Origin: Clostridia bacterium
GTDB lineage: Bacteria; Bacillota; Clostridia; Oscillospirales; CAG-272
DNA length: 54,181 nucleotides
Reading direction: 5' to 3'
Assembly (NCBI GenBank): GCA_017415485.1
Contig: JAFQGP010000018.1
Location: forward strand, 1-54,181
In this document: positions 42,709-50,696 of the stretch, one piece after another
Position numbering within the stretch: position 1 is the first letter of the stretch
Layout: the number at the start of each line of letters is the position of its first letter
The notes under the pieces: model-generated
Databases searched by the model: none
The model's input: the letters and a program-made list of their open reading frames with translations, nothing else
What the model was told of the DNA's origin: nothing
Position numbers and translations under genes: made by a program

Positions 42709-43674
42709 TTACCAAATCTTCTTCTTTTTGAACAGTACGATACACGCGCCGCAGATGAGAACGCTTAGGCTTGCGAAGGAGATGAATCCGCCGCATCCTT
42801 TTTCGGAAACGGGTTCTGTGGTGGTATTATCGGGCATACCGCAATCGACGGTTTCCTCGGCGGTTGTGGCTTCTGCCGTTGTTTCGGGAGCCGTGGTGGT
42901 TTCTTCCACTGTTGTTGCGGGAGGATTGAGGTAGTTAAGATACTTGATGTATTCCTCTGCGATGAATTTCTCGATCTTGGGAAGGACGTAATTCATTCCC
43001 TCGTCGTTGAGGTGGCTGACGTCATCGGGCTTGATGCAATATTTGATACGGAAATCGCGGTCGTCCATATCAACACCGCTGAGCTCGGGATCGGCTGCAT
43101 AGAAGCAGATAACGCGGGGATCGTTTCTGTACTCGGCGATATCCTTCATTACGTTGGCGTAAGTGACGTTGCTGTATCCGGTGCTGGTATTGTTCGAATG
43201 CTTCCAAGCGGTGACAAGAATGATCAGCGCGCTCGGATACTGCTCGAGAAAATAGTCGACCATATAATTGATCGCGCCGTAGAAGGTTTTTGTGTTGCGC
43301 GAATCACGGTCGCCAAGGGGGACGAGTTGGCTGCGGTCGTTTCTTCCGCCTTCGAGAAGGATGATATTCGCGTCGGTTTTTCTCATTCTTTTAACGCGTC
43401 CGACCATCGGGCTTTTGTCGAGGACGTAGTCCGACATGGTGCTTCCGCCGATGCCGTAGTTTTCATAATTCATCTTATACTTGTTTCCAAGCTTGTTGAC
43501 CCAGGTGACGTCTTTGCCGAGCGAGCTTCCGCCAAAATAGCTGTCGCCCATTGCGTACATGGTGATGCCTTCGAGCTCGGGATAGTAAGCTTCTTGAGCA
43601 CCCACGGGAATGGCGAAAAGAACGGTGCCGGCGATCATAGAGAGCAGTAATAAAAGCGATGTGAGTTTTTTCAT
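42709..43674 (-). CDS. Surface-anchored SGNH/GDSL hydrolase
   Basis: A 321-residue exported protein. The signal peptide ends near AIPVGAQ. The GDSL block is YAMGDSYFGG (catalytic Ser near 46), block III is LLEGGRNDRS, and block V is DDVSHLN (Asp-x-x-His). Such enzymes are esterases or deacylases acting on glycans or lipids. A Thr/Glu-rich linker leads to GCGGFIS, a hydrophobic stretch and KKKKIW, the same tail layout as in the phosphoesterase at 34015-35877. AAGAGG precedes the ATG. Confidence 0.88.
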   Translation of the reverse strand: MKKLTSLLLLLSMIAGTVLFAIPVGAQEAYYPELEGITMYAMGDSYFGGSSLGKDVTWVNKLGNKYKMNYENYGIGGSTMSDYVLDKSPMVGRVKRMRKTDANIILLEGGRNDRSQLVPLGDRDSRNTKTFYGAINYMVDYFLEQYPSALIILVTAWKHSNNTSTGYSNVTYANVMKDIAEYRNDPRVICFYAADPELSGVDMDDRDFRIKYCIKPDDVSHLNDEGMNYVLPKIEKFIAEEYIKYLNYLNPPATTVEETTTAPETTAEATTAEETVDCGMPDNTTTEPVSEKGCGGFISFASLSVLICGACIVLFKKKKIW

Positions 43675-43692
43675 GATCTTTACCTCTTAAGT

Positions 43693-43732
43693 ATATAATA
43701 AAGCCGAGCGAAAACGCTCGGCTTTATTATAT
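43693..43732. terminator. Terminator of the acyl-CoA ligase gene, overlapping a promoter
   Basis: A perfect 18 bp stem, ATATAATAAAGCCGAGCG with its complement, around an AAAA loop. The right arm contains the -10 box of the SGNH promoter. Confidence 0.82.
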
Positions 43733-43754
43733 CATACTTATTGAAATTAATCAA
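43726..43754 (-). promoter_or_regulatory. Candidate promoter of the SGNH gene
   Basis: TTGATT (43749-43754, inside the last codons of the ligase) and TATAAT (43726-43731, inside the terminator stem), spacer 17 bp on the minus strand. Confidence 0.6.
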
Positions 43755-45441
43755 TAGTCATATCAATTTTGAATCTTGTAATTTTGCGGAGTGTATTCTT
43801 GGGGAAGGGAGTGGTTCTGATCTTGAGAACACCGATCTTCTTGTAGGAAACAGCGGTCTTGTTGTATTCGTCGACGTAGGGCTTGATGTGTGCCTTGATG
43901 TCTTCGATACCGTTTGCCTTGACGTAATCTTCATCGGGGAAGATCTCGGCAACGATGGCGTTGTGTGCAAGGCCTCTCTTGCTCTGACCCTCGTAAACAA
44001 CGATGTCAAGGATGCCGGGAACCGCGATAAGAGCGTTTTCGATCTCCTCGGGATAAACGTTCTTGCCGTTGGAAAGGATGATGAGGTTCTTCTTACGTCC
44101 CGTAATAAAGAGAGTGCCATCCTCACGCTGCTTGCCGTAGTCGCCGGTGCGGAAGAAGCCGTCCTCGGTGAATGCATCTGCGGTAGCCTCGTCATCCTGA
44201 TAGTAGCCAAGCATGACGTTGGGACCCTTGACGCAGATCTCGCCCTCGCCGTCCTCGTTGGGATCAAGGATCTTGATCTCATCACAGTCAATGGGATTGC
44301 CGATGCTTCCCGCAACAACATTACGAGATACGTTTGCCGCAACGATGGGAGCACACTCGGTGATGCCGTAGCCGTTGAGAGTGGTGATACCCATTGCGCG
44401 GAAGAAATCGAGAATTTCGGGATTGATGGGAGCACCGCCCGAAATGATCATCTTGACTTCGCCGCCGAATGCTGCGCGAACCTGCGCAAAGATCTTTTTG
44501 CGTAGGTCGATGCCCACTTTGCACATGCCGTTGCTGAGCTTGATCATATTCTTGATAAGCTTTTCCTTACCCTGATTCTTGATGTTAGCCCAGATCTTGC
44601 GGTAGAATGTTTCAAGATAGAGGGGAACAAGAATGAGATGCTCGGGTTTCTGCTCTGCAAGCTCTTTGGTGATGTAGCGAAGACCGCCCGAAATGAAAAC
44701 CTCACAACCAATGATTGCGTGACCTACAAGCATAACGGAAGAACCGTAGGTGTGGTGAGGAGGAAGCACGCCGACGGTCTTGGTGCCGAAATCGATGTAA
44801 GGAATGATATTTGTCATATCCTCAAGCACCGCCTTCTGCGAGAGCATAACGCCCTTGCCCTTTCCGGTGGTTCCGGAGGTGAAAACGAGAAGCGCGAGTG
44901 CATCGGGATCGATCTCTGCAAGATAGTAGGGATCGGGGTTTTCGTCGAACTTCGGTTTGCCCGCACGCATTGCCGCGCGAAGGTTGCGCTCGGTGTCCTT
45001 CGCGGCAAGGTAAATGGGTTCTGCTTCAAACTTGATCTGTTCTGCAATATATTCACCCTTCGCCTTGATGTCCTCGTCGCAGAAAAGGAAGGATGCGTGC
45101 GCCTTTCCGACCGTGTCCGCAAGGTCCTCCTTCTGCCATTCGGGATCAAGGGGAACGAGAACGCCGCCGATCGAGAGAACGGCATAATAGGTGAGCACCC
45201 AGTCATAGCTGAGCTTGCCGATGATGGCACAATGCTTGCCCGCGCAACCCATATCGGAAAGCTCGCAGGCAAGCGAGCGGACGTCTTCGCGCAGGCTCGA
45301 AAATCTGATCTTTGTGATCTCGGATTTCGGAGTGCGGCGGAAGGAATATGCATACTTGTCGGCGTATTTTTCACCCGCGAATTCAACGAGCTCGCGCATA
45401 TTTGTGAAATTGAGTTTTTCGTGGATCTGATACTTATTCAT
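43747..45441 (-). CDS. AMP-dependent acyl-CoA ligase (long-chain type)
   Basis: A 564-residue adenylate-forming enzyme of the ANL superfamily. Motifs are VFTSGTTGKGKG (P-loop, ~187), LPPHHTYGS, NGYGITECAP (A5), FFRTGDYG (A7), ITGRKKNLIILSNGKNVYPEEIE (hinge and A8), and the catalytic Lys region PKNTLRKITRF. It activates a fatty or related acid to its CoA or acyl-carrier thioester. AAAGGG precedes the ATG. It starts 20 nt after the TetR gene, so the regulator and enzyme are co-transcribed. Confidence 0.9.
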   Translation of the reverse strand: MNKYQIHEKLNFTNMRELVEFAGEKYADKYAYSFRRTPKSEITKIRFSSLREDVRSLACELSDMGCAGKHCAIIGKLSYDWVLTYYAVLSIGGVLVPLDPEWQKEDLADTVGKAHASFLFCDEDIKAKGEYIAEQIKFEAEPIYLAAKDTERNLRAAMRAGKPKFDENPDPYYLAEIDPDALALLVFTSGTTGKGKGVMLSQKAVLEDMTNIIPYIDFGTKTVGVLPPHHTYGSSVMLVGHAIIGCEVFISGGLRYITKELAEQKPEHLILVPLYLETFYRKIWANIKNQGKEKLIKNMIKLSNGMCKVGIDLRKKIFAQVRAAFGGEVKMIISGGAPINPEILDFFRAMGITTLNGYGITECAPIVAANVSRNVVAGSIGNPIDCDEIKILDPNEDGEGEICVKGPNVMLGYYQDDEATADAFTEDGFFRTGDYGKQREDGTLFITGRKKNLIILSNGKNVYPEEIENALIAVPGILDIVVYEGQSKRGLAHNAIVAEIFPDEDYVKANGIEDIKAHIKPYVDEYNKTAVSYKKIGVLKIRTTPFPKNTLRKITRFKIDMTID

Positions 45442-45461
45442 AACAAAATACCCTTTCGGAG

Positions 45462-46049
45462 TTAATTATTTACCGGTTTGAGTCCTTCAAGCAGGAAGGA
45501 GAAGCTGTATTTGAAATCTGCAACTGCCTTTTCTCTGGGCAGACCGCGTGCAACGGCATCGGCATTGTAGCCGCGGCAGAAGCACCATATCGAGTAGGCG
45601 AGGGTCTCCTCGTCAACGTCCTTTATAAGCTTATGCTCTTTTGCGTAGACTATTAATTTTTTTATCTCATCGGTCCACCAGGCGCGGTTGAGCTCGCCGA
45701 GCGAGTCTTCCTCGAAGATGTACTGATTGAATTTCATCTTGACCTCATAGGAAACGAGGAGCGAACGGCTGACAACGTCCTTGACGTATTCGAAGAAATC
45801 CTGCTCGATCTTGAGCGGGGATTCAAAAGCCGTGCGGATCTTGACGATCGTGTTGCGGTAAACGATGTCAAGCACCGATTCGATGTTTGGAAAACGGTTA
45901 TAGAAAACGCGGTTTGAAATATCGAGCTTGCGGAGAATCTGCCGAACCGTCAAGGTAGCGGCGCCGCCCTCCATGGCGATCTCTTCAACTGCGTTGATGA
46001 TTTTTTGCGACATTTCGTCGTGAATAAGGCTAACTGCAGCCTCGGACAT
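45462..46049 (-). CDS. TetR-family regulator of the acyl-CoA ligase
   Basis: A 195-residue TetR/AcrR regulator. The helix-turn-helix is ATLTVRQILRKLDISNRVFYNRFPN (in residues ~30-56), followed by a helical ligand domain. ATG 46049 follows GAGGTG; the longer reading to 46094 overlaps the operator. Two identical-type palindromes at 46065-46077 and 46089-46101 flank the -10 box and are likely its binding sites. The linked ligase suggests that it senses a fatty acid or acyl-CoA (inference). Confidence 0.9.
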   Translation of the reverse strand: MSEAAVSLIHDEMSQKIINAVEEIAMEGGAATLTVRQILRKLDISNRVFYNRFPNIESVLDIVYRNTIVKIRTAFESPLKIEQDFFEYVKDVVSRSLLVSYEVKMKFNQYIFEEDSLGELNRAWWTDEIKKLIVYAKEHKLIKDVDEETLAYSIWCFCRGYNADAVARGLPREKAVADFKYSFSFLLEGLKPVNN

Positions 46050-46064
46050 AGTATCACCTCTTTC

Positions 46065-46077
46065 GGCACACGTTGTG
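46065..46077. promoter_or_regulatory. TetR operator 1
   Basis: GCACA-CGT-TGTGC, a 5-3-5 palindrome just downstream of the expected transcription start. Confidence 0.75.
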
Positions 46078-46082
46078 CTGAT

Positions 46083-46111
46083 ATTATAGCACACATTGTG
46101 CCGAGAGTCAA
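46083..46111 (-). promoter_or_regulatory. Promoter of the tetR-ligase operon
   Basis: TTGACT (46106-46111) and TATAAT (46083-46088) on the minus strand, spacer 17 bp. Confidence 0.85.
46089..46101. promoter_or_regulatory. TetR operator 2
   Basis: GCACA-CAT-TGTGC in the spacer between -10 and -35, 24 bp centre to centre from operator 1. Confidence 0.75.
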
Positions 46112-46236
46112 GACCTTGCTATAATTGTTTACCAATCGTTAAAATGTAAACAAACGCTGAAAATCGGTTGCAAAGTGAAAATAACTGAGGAAAATTTCGT
46201 TGTATGGATGAAAGGAAAAAAAGGAGGTCGCACGTT

Positions 46237-47340
46237 ATGACGAAAAAAGAAAGAATCAGACTGTTGATAGGAGTTGCCTTTATGGCGGTTCTCTTTTTCG
46301 CCGTCGCCTCGATAGGCTGGACAAAGGCGGAATTTATCGTTGTTTATAATTATGGATTTGACGGAAAAGTAGAAACGAATATCGTCAAAAAAGGGTACGT
46401 CAAGGAACCGCCTTCGACGGGACGGTATGGTTACACTTTCGACGGCTGGTATTATCTCGACAAGCAGGGCAACGAGATCCTTTTCGATTTCGAGACCGAG
46501 CCCGTGACGAGAAATCTTGACCTGACCGCGCATTGGAAGCCGTTTGAGACGGAATTCATTTTCAACCCGACGGGCGGGGATTGCGATGTGGAATCAATGC
46601 TCATCCCTTATGGCAGTGAGTTCGTTCTTCCGACACCCAAGAAAAAGGGCTGGTATTTCGTCGGTTGGGGAGTCGGTAGCAGTTGGCTGTTCCCTCAAAA
46701 AGAGGTCTGGGAGCATCCGCTTGAAGCCGTTCGACTGAAAGCTTGCTGGAGTAAATTCAGACCGGGAACCGTTTACGTTCTCGGCGAATACAAGCAGTCG
46801 GCGATATACGACAACGAATTATTCGTCGGTTGGCAGAGAGAGCCGATCGAGTGGATCCCCGTTGACAAGATCAACGGAAAATATCTGCTCGTTGCCAAAA
46901 ACAGTCTGGATTACCGCCGCTTTGATTCGGGAAACAAATCAGTTCCGTGGGCAAACTGCGATCTCCGTCGGTGGCTCAACGAGGAGTTTTACAACAACGC
47001 CTTCACCGAGGAAGAAAAGGCTGTAATATGTGATTTTACCGATGCTGAACTTGGCACAACCGATAAGGTATTTCTGCTTTCACTTGAAGAATCAAAAATG
47101 ATATTTGGGCTTGATCGGTATGTGGACGGCACGGAATATGCAAGGTCAAAGGGACTTGAGGATTATCGAAATTGTCTCGAAAAAACGACAAGGTTCGGAG
47201 AACATTATATATTCTATCCGTGGTATACCCGAACTTTACTGGACGGGGTAGTTTATGATGCCCAAGGCGGAGGCGGGAACAGTCGCTCGGGAATTCGCCC
47301 GGCAATTCTGATAGATCCCGAAAAGCTTAAGCCAAGGTGA
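46237..47340 (+). CDS. Membrane-anchored protein with InlB B-repeats and a DUF6273-type domain
   Basis: A 367-residue protein starting MTKKERIRLLIG with one membrane/signal segment (~8-27). Two InlB B-repeat (Listeria-Bacteroides) units follow: one with GYTFDGWYYLD and LDLTAHWKP (~55-105), and one with GWYFVGWG and LKACWSKF (~135-180). The C-terminal half has the DUF6273 pattern EWIPVDKINGKYLLVAKNSLDYR, WLNEEFYNNAFTEEEK and VFLLSLEES. Such domains occur on cell-surface proteins; their roles are unknown. AAGGAGG precedes the ATG at 46237. A truncated copy of its first codons follows. Confidence 0.85.
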   Translation: MTKKERIRLLIGVAFMAVLFFAVASIGWTKAEFIVVYNYGFDGKVETNIVKKGYVKEPPSTGRYGYTFDGWYYLDKQGNEILFDFETEPVTRNLDLTAHWKPFETEFIFNPTGGDCDVESMLIPYGSEFVLPTPKKKGWYFVGWGVGSSWLFPQKEVWEHPLEAVRLKACWSKFRPGTVYVLGEYKQSAIYDNELFVGWQREPIEWIPVDKINGKYLLVAKNSLDYRRFDSGNKSVPWANCDLRRWLNEEFYNNAFTEEEKAVICDFTDAELGTTDKVFLLSLEESKMIFGLDRYVDGTEYARSKGLEDYRNCLEKTTRFGEHYIFYPWYTRTLLDGVVYDAQGGGGNSRSGIRPAILIDPEKLKPR

Positions 47341-47344
47341 TAAT

Positions 47345-47407
47345 ATGACTAAAAAAGAAATAATCAGACTTCTGATCGGCATTGTCGACAATGCTCTTTT
47401 TGTATGA
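47345..47407 (+). pseudogene. Truncated paralogue of the preceding gene
   Basis: Four bases after the stop of the InlB-repeat gene there is an ORF of 20 codons, MTKKEIIRLLIGIVDNALFV. It matches the first 12-13 residues of that gene (MTKKERIRLLIGVAF) and then stops. It looks like the remnant of a tandem duplicate that lost its body. Confidence 0.65.
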
Positions 47408-47434
47408 AAAAATAAAATATATTTCAAATATCTA

Positions 47435-47463
47435 TTGACAAACCGCAAACTATGTTGTATAAT
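47435..47463 (+). promoter_or_regulatory. Promoter of the padR operon
   Basis: TTGACA (47435-47440) and TATAAT (47458-47463), spacer 17 bp. Confidence 0.85.
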
Positions 47464-47512
47464 AATGCATAGATAATCGAGGCATCGAAAAACAATGCAT
47501 TGATAACGGAGG
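47464..47512. promoter_or_regulatory. Direct repeats, candidate PadR operators
   Basis: AATGCATAGATAATCGAGG (47464-47482) and AATGCATTGATAACGGAGG (47494-47512) are 30 bp apart. Both contain the palindrome ATGCAT. The second covers the padR ribosome binding site. Confidence 0.65.
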
Positions 47513-47518
47513 TTTGTA

Positions 47519-47851
47519 ATGAAAATCAGCAAAGAATTATTGAAGGGAACGACCGGTCTTGTCGTTCTCAGCGTTATCTCCGAGGGGGATATGTACGGCT
47601 ACCAGATCACGCAGACGGTAAAGGCTCGCTCGGATTCCGCGCTTGTTCTCAACGAGGGAACGCTTTATCCGATCCTTCATTCGTTTGAGAAGAACGGATA
47701 TCTGACTTCCTACAAGGACGGCGCAGAGGGAGGACGTGAACGCAAATATTATAAGATCACGGCAGCTGGAAAGCTTTTTCTGCAAACGCACCTTGAGGAA
47801 TGGAGCTATTTTACTTCCGTCGTAAACAAGGTGCTTGCGGGGGAAAACTGA
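47519..47851 (+). CDS. PadR-family transcriptional regulator
   Basis: A 110-residue PadR protein with MYGYQITQTVKAR, the NEGTLYPILHSFEKNGYL recognition region, and the GGRERKYYKITAAGK wing. Length and motifs match the short subfamily-2 PadR group, whose members usually repress a neighbouring membrane-protein operon. GGAGG lies 6 nt before the ATG. The next gene starts 1 nt after its stop. Confidence 0.93.
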   Translation: MKISKELLKGTTGLVVLSVISEGDMYGYQITQTVKARSDSALVLNEGTLYPILHSFEKNGYLTSYKDGAEGGRERKYYKITAAGKLFLQTHLEEWSYFTSVVNKVLAGEN

Positions 47852-47852
47852 T

Positions 47853-48800
47853 ATGGACGGAAATGAATTTGACGTCAGCCGTGAAATAGACTATTTCGTA
47901 AGAAATGTATGCGGCGGTATAAGATCGAAACAGAAAAGAGAAGCGGCAAGCGATGAGATTCGCGAGCACTTTGAGGATGCGATTTACAGCAAAACACTTC
48001 GCGGAATGAGCCGCGAAAAGGCTTTCCGCGAGGCGTGTGTGGAGTTTGGCGACCCGAGCAAGGTCAAGGTTATGCTCGCGCTTTCAAACAATACCTTCTC
48101 GCCGGAGTTCTTTAATGAATGCATACTCTTCTTGGCAAGAGCTTTCTTTGCGTATATCGTGTACTATTGGGTTCGGGGGCTGGTATTTCTTGCGAGTGCC
48201 GATTTTGTGTGGTATTGCTACATTCCTGGCATTCTCGTTTTGTTTGGATTTCAGCCGTTCAGATATTTTTATCTTTTGTGTTCGCGACTGAAATTCATCG
48301 CAAAACTCAAAAAGCTTGCGAAAGAGCAGAGCAGCAAAATTGAGCTTTTGAGCGACCCGTTCCTTTCGCTGTTCAAAAGCTCGGATATTTGCGATATTGT
48401 TATGAAAGCAAACGGCGAGTGTATTTGCATAAAACTGTTGGCGTTTCCGAAAAGAACACAATCATTGAGATTCCTTGACGAAACCTTGTATTCGGTAACG
48501 ACGCTTCATTCGGCGGGCACTCGATTTGTAAACAGAAATCCGCATATGATGATGAATCGGGTAGCAACGCCGAATCTCGGTTTCGCTACCTCGAAGCTTC
48601 GCGCATATTCATTCTGTTTACCGCTCGAACTTGAAGAAGAAAGTAATATCAGAAAAATTATGATCGTAGACAGACTGCCCAGTGAAACGACATACGTCAA
48701 GGGCAATGCAATTGAATACGTTGACCTCGGAGCGACATTATTCGGGTTTAGCGTTCACTCTGTAAAGTCTTTTTTGAAAACGATCAAAGGAGAGAATTAA
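47853..48800 (+). CDS. HAAS/permease-prefix domain membrane protein
   Basis: A 315-residue protein. The first ~75 residues form a HAAS-type (permease prefix domain 1) helical bundle, with REIDYFVRNVCGGIRSKQKR and EACVEFGDPSKV. Two membrane helices follow (~88-135). The C-terminal ~170 residues are soluble, of unknown fold, and contain a cysteine-rich SDICDIVMKANGECICIK segment. GGGGG precedes the ATG at 47853. HAAS proteins often pair with a PadR regulator, as here. Confidence 0.83.
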   Translation: MDGNEFDVSREIDYFVRNVCGGIRSKQKREAASDEIREHFEDAIYSKTLRGMSREKAFREACVEFGDPSKVKVMLALSNNTFSPEFFNECILFLARAFFAYIVYYWVRGLVFLASADFVWYCYIPGILVLFGFQPFRYFYLLCSRLKFIAKLKKLAKEQSSKIELLSDPFLSLFKSSDICDIVMKANGECICIKLLAFPKRTQSLRFLDETLYSVTTLHSAGTRFVNRNPHMMMNRVATPNLGFATSKLRAYSFCLPLELEEESNIRKIMIVDRLPSETTYVKGNAIEYVDLGATLFGFSVHSVKSFLKTIKGEN

Positions 48801-48801
48801 G

Positions 48802-49407
48802 ATGAGCAAACCAAAGATAGCAACCTTTTTGAAGGACTTTGTTATTGTAAACGCAATACTGTTCGGCGCGTATCTTGTGATAACAACTGTTGTCACTATG
48901 TTTTTTGGGGAAGCTGTGCTTGAGTTCGGTACAGCGCCCACGACCGGGGAAAAGCCAAATATTGTTCTTACAATCTTTTACACTCTGTTGCAGTTAGCGG
49001 TATTCTTAGGCTTTTATGTATTTTCTCTGTTCAGATTCGAAAAAGAGAGCGAAGAGAAGCGGGTTTTTCTTGCCGAAATCGGCGCGGAGAGGTTCGACGT
49101 AGCGGAATTTTCAAGGAAATATTTCAACGAGCGCGGAAAATATATGATGATTTATTTTTCAACGATCGTGGTGATCGTATCGTTGGCGAGACTCATCGGC
49201 ATTCCTCTTGTTTCGATGCTTATACTTCCGCAAAGTATGCTGCCGACTGTACTGCTGTCTGTGTTCGGTATTGACTCAGGCTCACGAAGCATTCTGCTGT
49301 TTATTGTTACAGTGATCGTAAATATAGCTATATACTTTGTTTATCAAAGATATATTTGCGCGAAAGTCTACGAAAAGTGGGCGGATGGCAGACTCAGAGT
49401 TAAATAA
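48802..49407 (+). CDS. Membrane protein, third gene of the padR operon
   Basis: A 201-residue protein with four or five membrane helices (about 12-36, 50-75, 112-135, 140-155, 165-185). A soluble loop between helices 2 and 3 contains FEKESEEKRVFLAEIGAERFDV. The family is not recognised. AAAGGAG precedes the ATG, 1 nt after the HAAS gene stop. Presumably it acts with the HAAS membrane protein. Confidence 0.8.
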   Translation: MSKPKIATFLKDFVIVNAILFGAYLVITTVVTMFFGEAVLEFGTAPTTGEKPNIVLTIFYTLLQLAVFLGFYVFSLFRFEKESEEKRVFLAEIGAERFDVAEFSRKYFNERGKYMMIYFSTIVVIVSLARLIGIPLVSMLILPQSMLPTVLLSVFGIDSGSRSILLFIVTVIVNIAIYFVYQRYICAKVYEKWADGRLRVK

Positions 49408-49413
49408 AAAAAC

Positions 49414-49438
49414 GGGAACCGGCTTGAAGTCGGTTCCC
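49414..49438. terminator. Bidirectional terminator
   Basis: GGGAACCG and CGGTTCCC pair around a GCTTGAAGT loop, with A-rich and T-rich flanks, between the converging padR operon and aminotransferase gene. Confidence 0.85.
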
Positions 49439-49445
49439 AACTATT

Positions 49446-50288
49446 TTAATTTTCCGTCGCCTCAAAAACCTCTTTGCGTGCCATATCCTGAAGCGCGCGG
49501 AGAAGTTCGGGGGCTTTGCCGCCGACGGGTTTGCCGTCGATCTCTTCTGCGGCGAGGCAGTAGCGGCTGACTGCGGACGAAATGATCTCGTCGGCTTCCA
49601 TCATTTCGTCGAGCGTGAAGGCTTCCTCGCGCACGGGAATGCCGAGGATCCCGCAATAGCGGATCAGATTTGCGCGGGCGATGCCGGGCAGGATGAGATT
49701 ATCCGTCGGTGCGGTGCGGAAAACGCCGTCCTTGATGATATGTATGTTTGAATGCGAGCCCTCGGTGACTCTGCCGTCGCGGTGCAGGACCGCCTCGTTT
49801 GCGCCCGCCATTTCAGCCTTCTGCGATGCCATAACGGAGGGGATAAGATTGATCGTCTTGATGTCGCAATGCAGAAAACGCGTGTCGGGCACGGTGATGA
49901 GCTTGATTTTTTTGTATACGTCCACCATCTCCGTCGGGCGAAGCATTACCCAGACGTTTCCGTGGCACATCTCACCCCAGGCGTGATTGCGGGGAGCGGT
50001 GCCGCGCGTTACCTGAAAATACACCCACTGCTCGCCGGTATCGACCTGCGTGACGAGTCTGCGGATGAGGGCGCAAAGCTCCTCGGGCATGTGGGGAATG
50101 CCGATGCCGAGTGCGTCTGCGCTTCTGTAAAGACGAGCAACGTGCTCCTCAAGCTGCCAGACGATATGGTTGCGCGCGAAGGTCGCGTCATATACTCCGT
50201 CGCCGAAATAGCAACCGCGGTCGAGCATAGGTACTCTCATATCTTCAATCGACGATATTTTGCCGTTGTAATAAGCTAAATCTTTCAA
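49446..50288 (-). CDS. Class IV aminotransferase (D-amino acid or branched-chain type)
   Basis: A 280-residue PLP enzyme of fold type IV. It has YYNGKISSIEDMRVPMLDRG, CYFGDGVYD, the Schiff-base Lys (Lys144) in HCDIKTINL, the VTEGSHSNI loop and the ILPGIARANL motif. This layout fits D-alanine aminotransferase-like enzymes; branched-chain or aminodeoxychorismate lyase activity cannot be excluded. Translation starts at TTG 50288, with GGAGG 6 nt upstream and no better start. It has its own promoter. Confidence 0.9.
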   Translation of the reverse strand: MKDLAYYNGKISSIEDMRVPMLDRGCYFGDGVYDATFARNHIVWQLEEHVARLYRSADALGIGIPHMPEELCALIRRLVTQVDTGEQWVYFQVTRGTAPRNHAWGEMCHGNVWVMLRPTEMVDVYKKIKLITVPDTRFLHCDIKTINLIPSVMASQKAEMAGANEAVLHRDGRVTEGSHSNIHIIKDGVFRTAPTDNLILPGIARANLIRYCGILGIPVREEAFTLDEMMEADEIISSAVSRYCLAAEEIDGKPVGGKAPELLRALQDMARKEVFEATEN

Positions 50289-50329
50289 TGTTTGCCTCCG
50301 AATATGTAAAAATATAATCTGCTATATTA

Positions 50330-50358
50330 AGTATAGCACGAGCGGAGGAAAAAGTCAA
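50330..50358 (-). promoter_or_regulatory. Promoter of the aminotransferase gene
   Basis: TTGACT (50353-50358) and TATACT (50330-50335) on the minus strand, spacer 17 bp. Confidence 0.8.
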
Positions 50359-50385
50359 GCGAAAACAAAAAACTCCGAAAAGGTG

Positions 50386-50414
50386 TTGACAAATCGGAGG
50401 AAATGTTATATAAT
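50386..50414 (+). promoter_or_regulatory. Promoter of the antitoxin RNA
   Basis: TTGACA (50386-50391) and TATAAT (50409-50414), both perfect, spacer 17 bp. No credible protein start follows within its short transcript. Confidence 0.88.
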
Positions 50415-50420
50415 AATAGC

Positions 50421-50507
50421 AGAGGGACACCGATGACGGTTGCCGCCTCTCTAAGTAGTTATAAGATAACCGCTAAGATGGCTAAACTTGGGCGGTTATC
50501 TTTTTTT
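50421..50507 (+). ncRNA. Antisense antitoxin RNA of a type I toxin-antitoxin system
   Basis: The predicted RNA of about 87 nt starts near 50421 and ends at the stem GATAACCGC/GCGGTTATC (50465-50500) followed by seven T. It contains a GAGGGACACC..GCCGCCTCT hairpin at its 5' side. It runs toward the toxin gene and overlaps its last codons and 3' region, so the two RNAs can pair. This is the layout of txpA/ratA-like pairs. Confidence 0.8.
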
Positions 50508-50588
50508 GTTATAATTTCTAAAACAGGTAATGATTGCAATGATGAGCATAGCGATCTTTATCAGATCGTCCCATGTTACGTATTCCAT
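50496..50588 (-). CDS. Type I toxin, 30-residue membrane peptide
   Basis: A 30-residue peptide (MEYVTWDDLIK, then IAMLIIAIIT, then CFRNYNKKR) with a short acidic head, one hydrophobic helix and a basic tail, the form of TxpA/Fst/holin-like toxins. The ribosome site GGAGGGAGG is locked in a stem with CCTTCCTCC (50596-50617), which would reduce translation, as is usual in such toxins. A separate promoter lies at 50697-50725, giving a ~100 nt leader. The 3' end overlaps the antisense RNA. Too short for standard gene callers. Confidence 0.82.
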   Translation of the reverse strand: MEYVTWDDLIKIAMLIIAIITCFRNYNKKR

Positions 50589-50696
50589 AATACCACCTCC
50601 CTCCGTGCGGAGGAAGGCAAAAAGATGACGCTTCCTCCGAATGAAAGGAAGCAACCGCCACCGAAATGGTGTCCCTGAGGGCTTAAAGCCATAATA

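Noticed and set aside
50403..50678. 91-codon plus-strand reading frame after a good promoter
   Set aside because: It runs through the antisense RNA terminator and the toxin gene on the other strand, and its codons and amino acids look random. The small RNA and toxin explain the region better.
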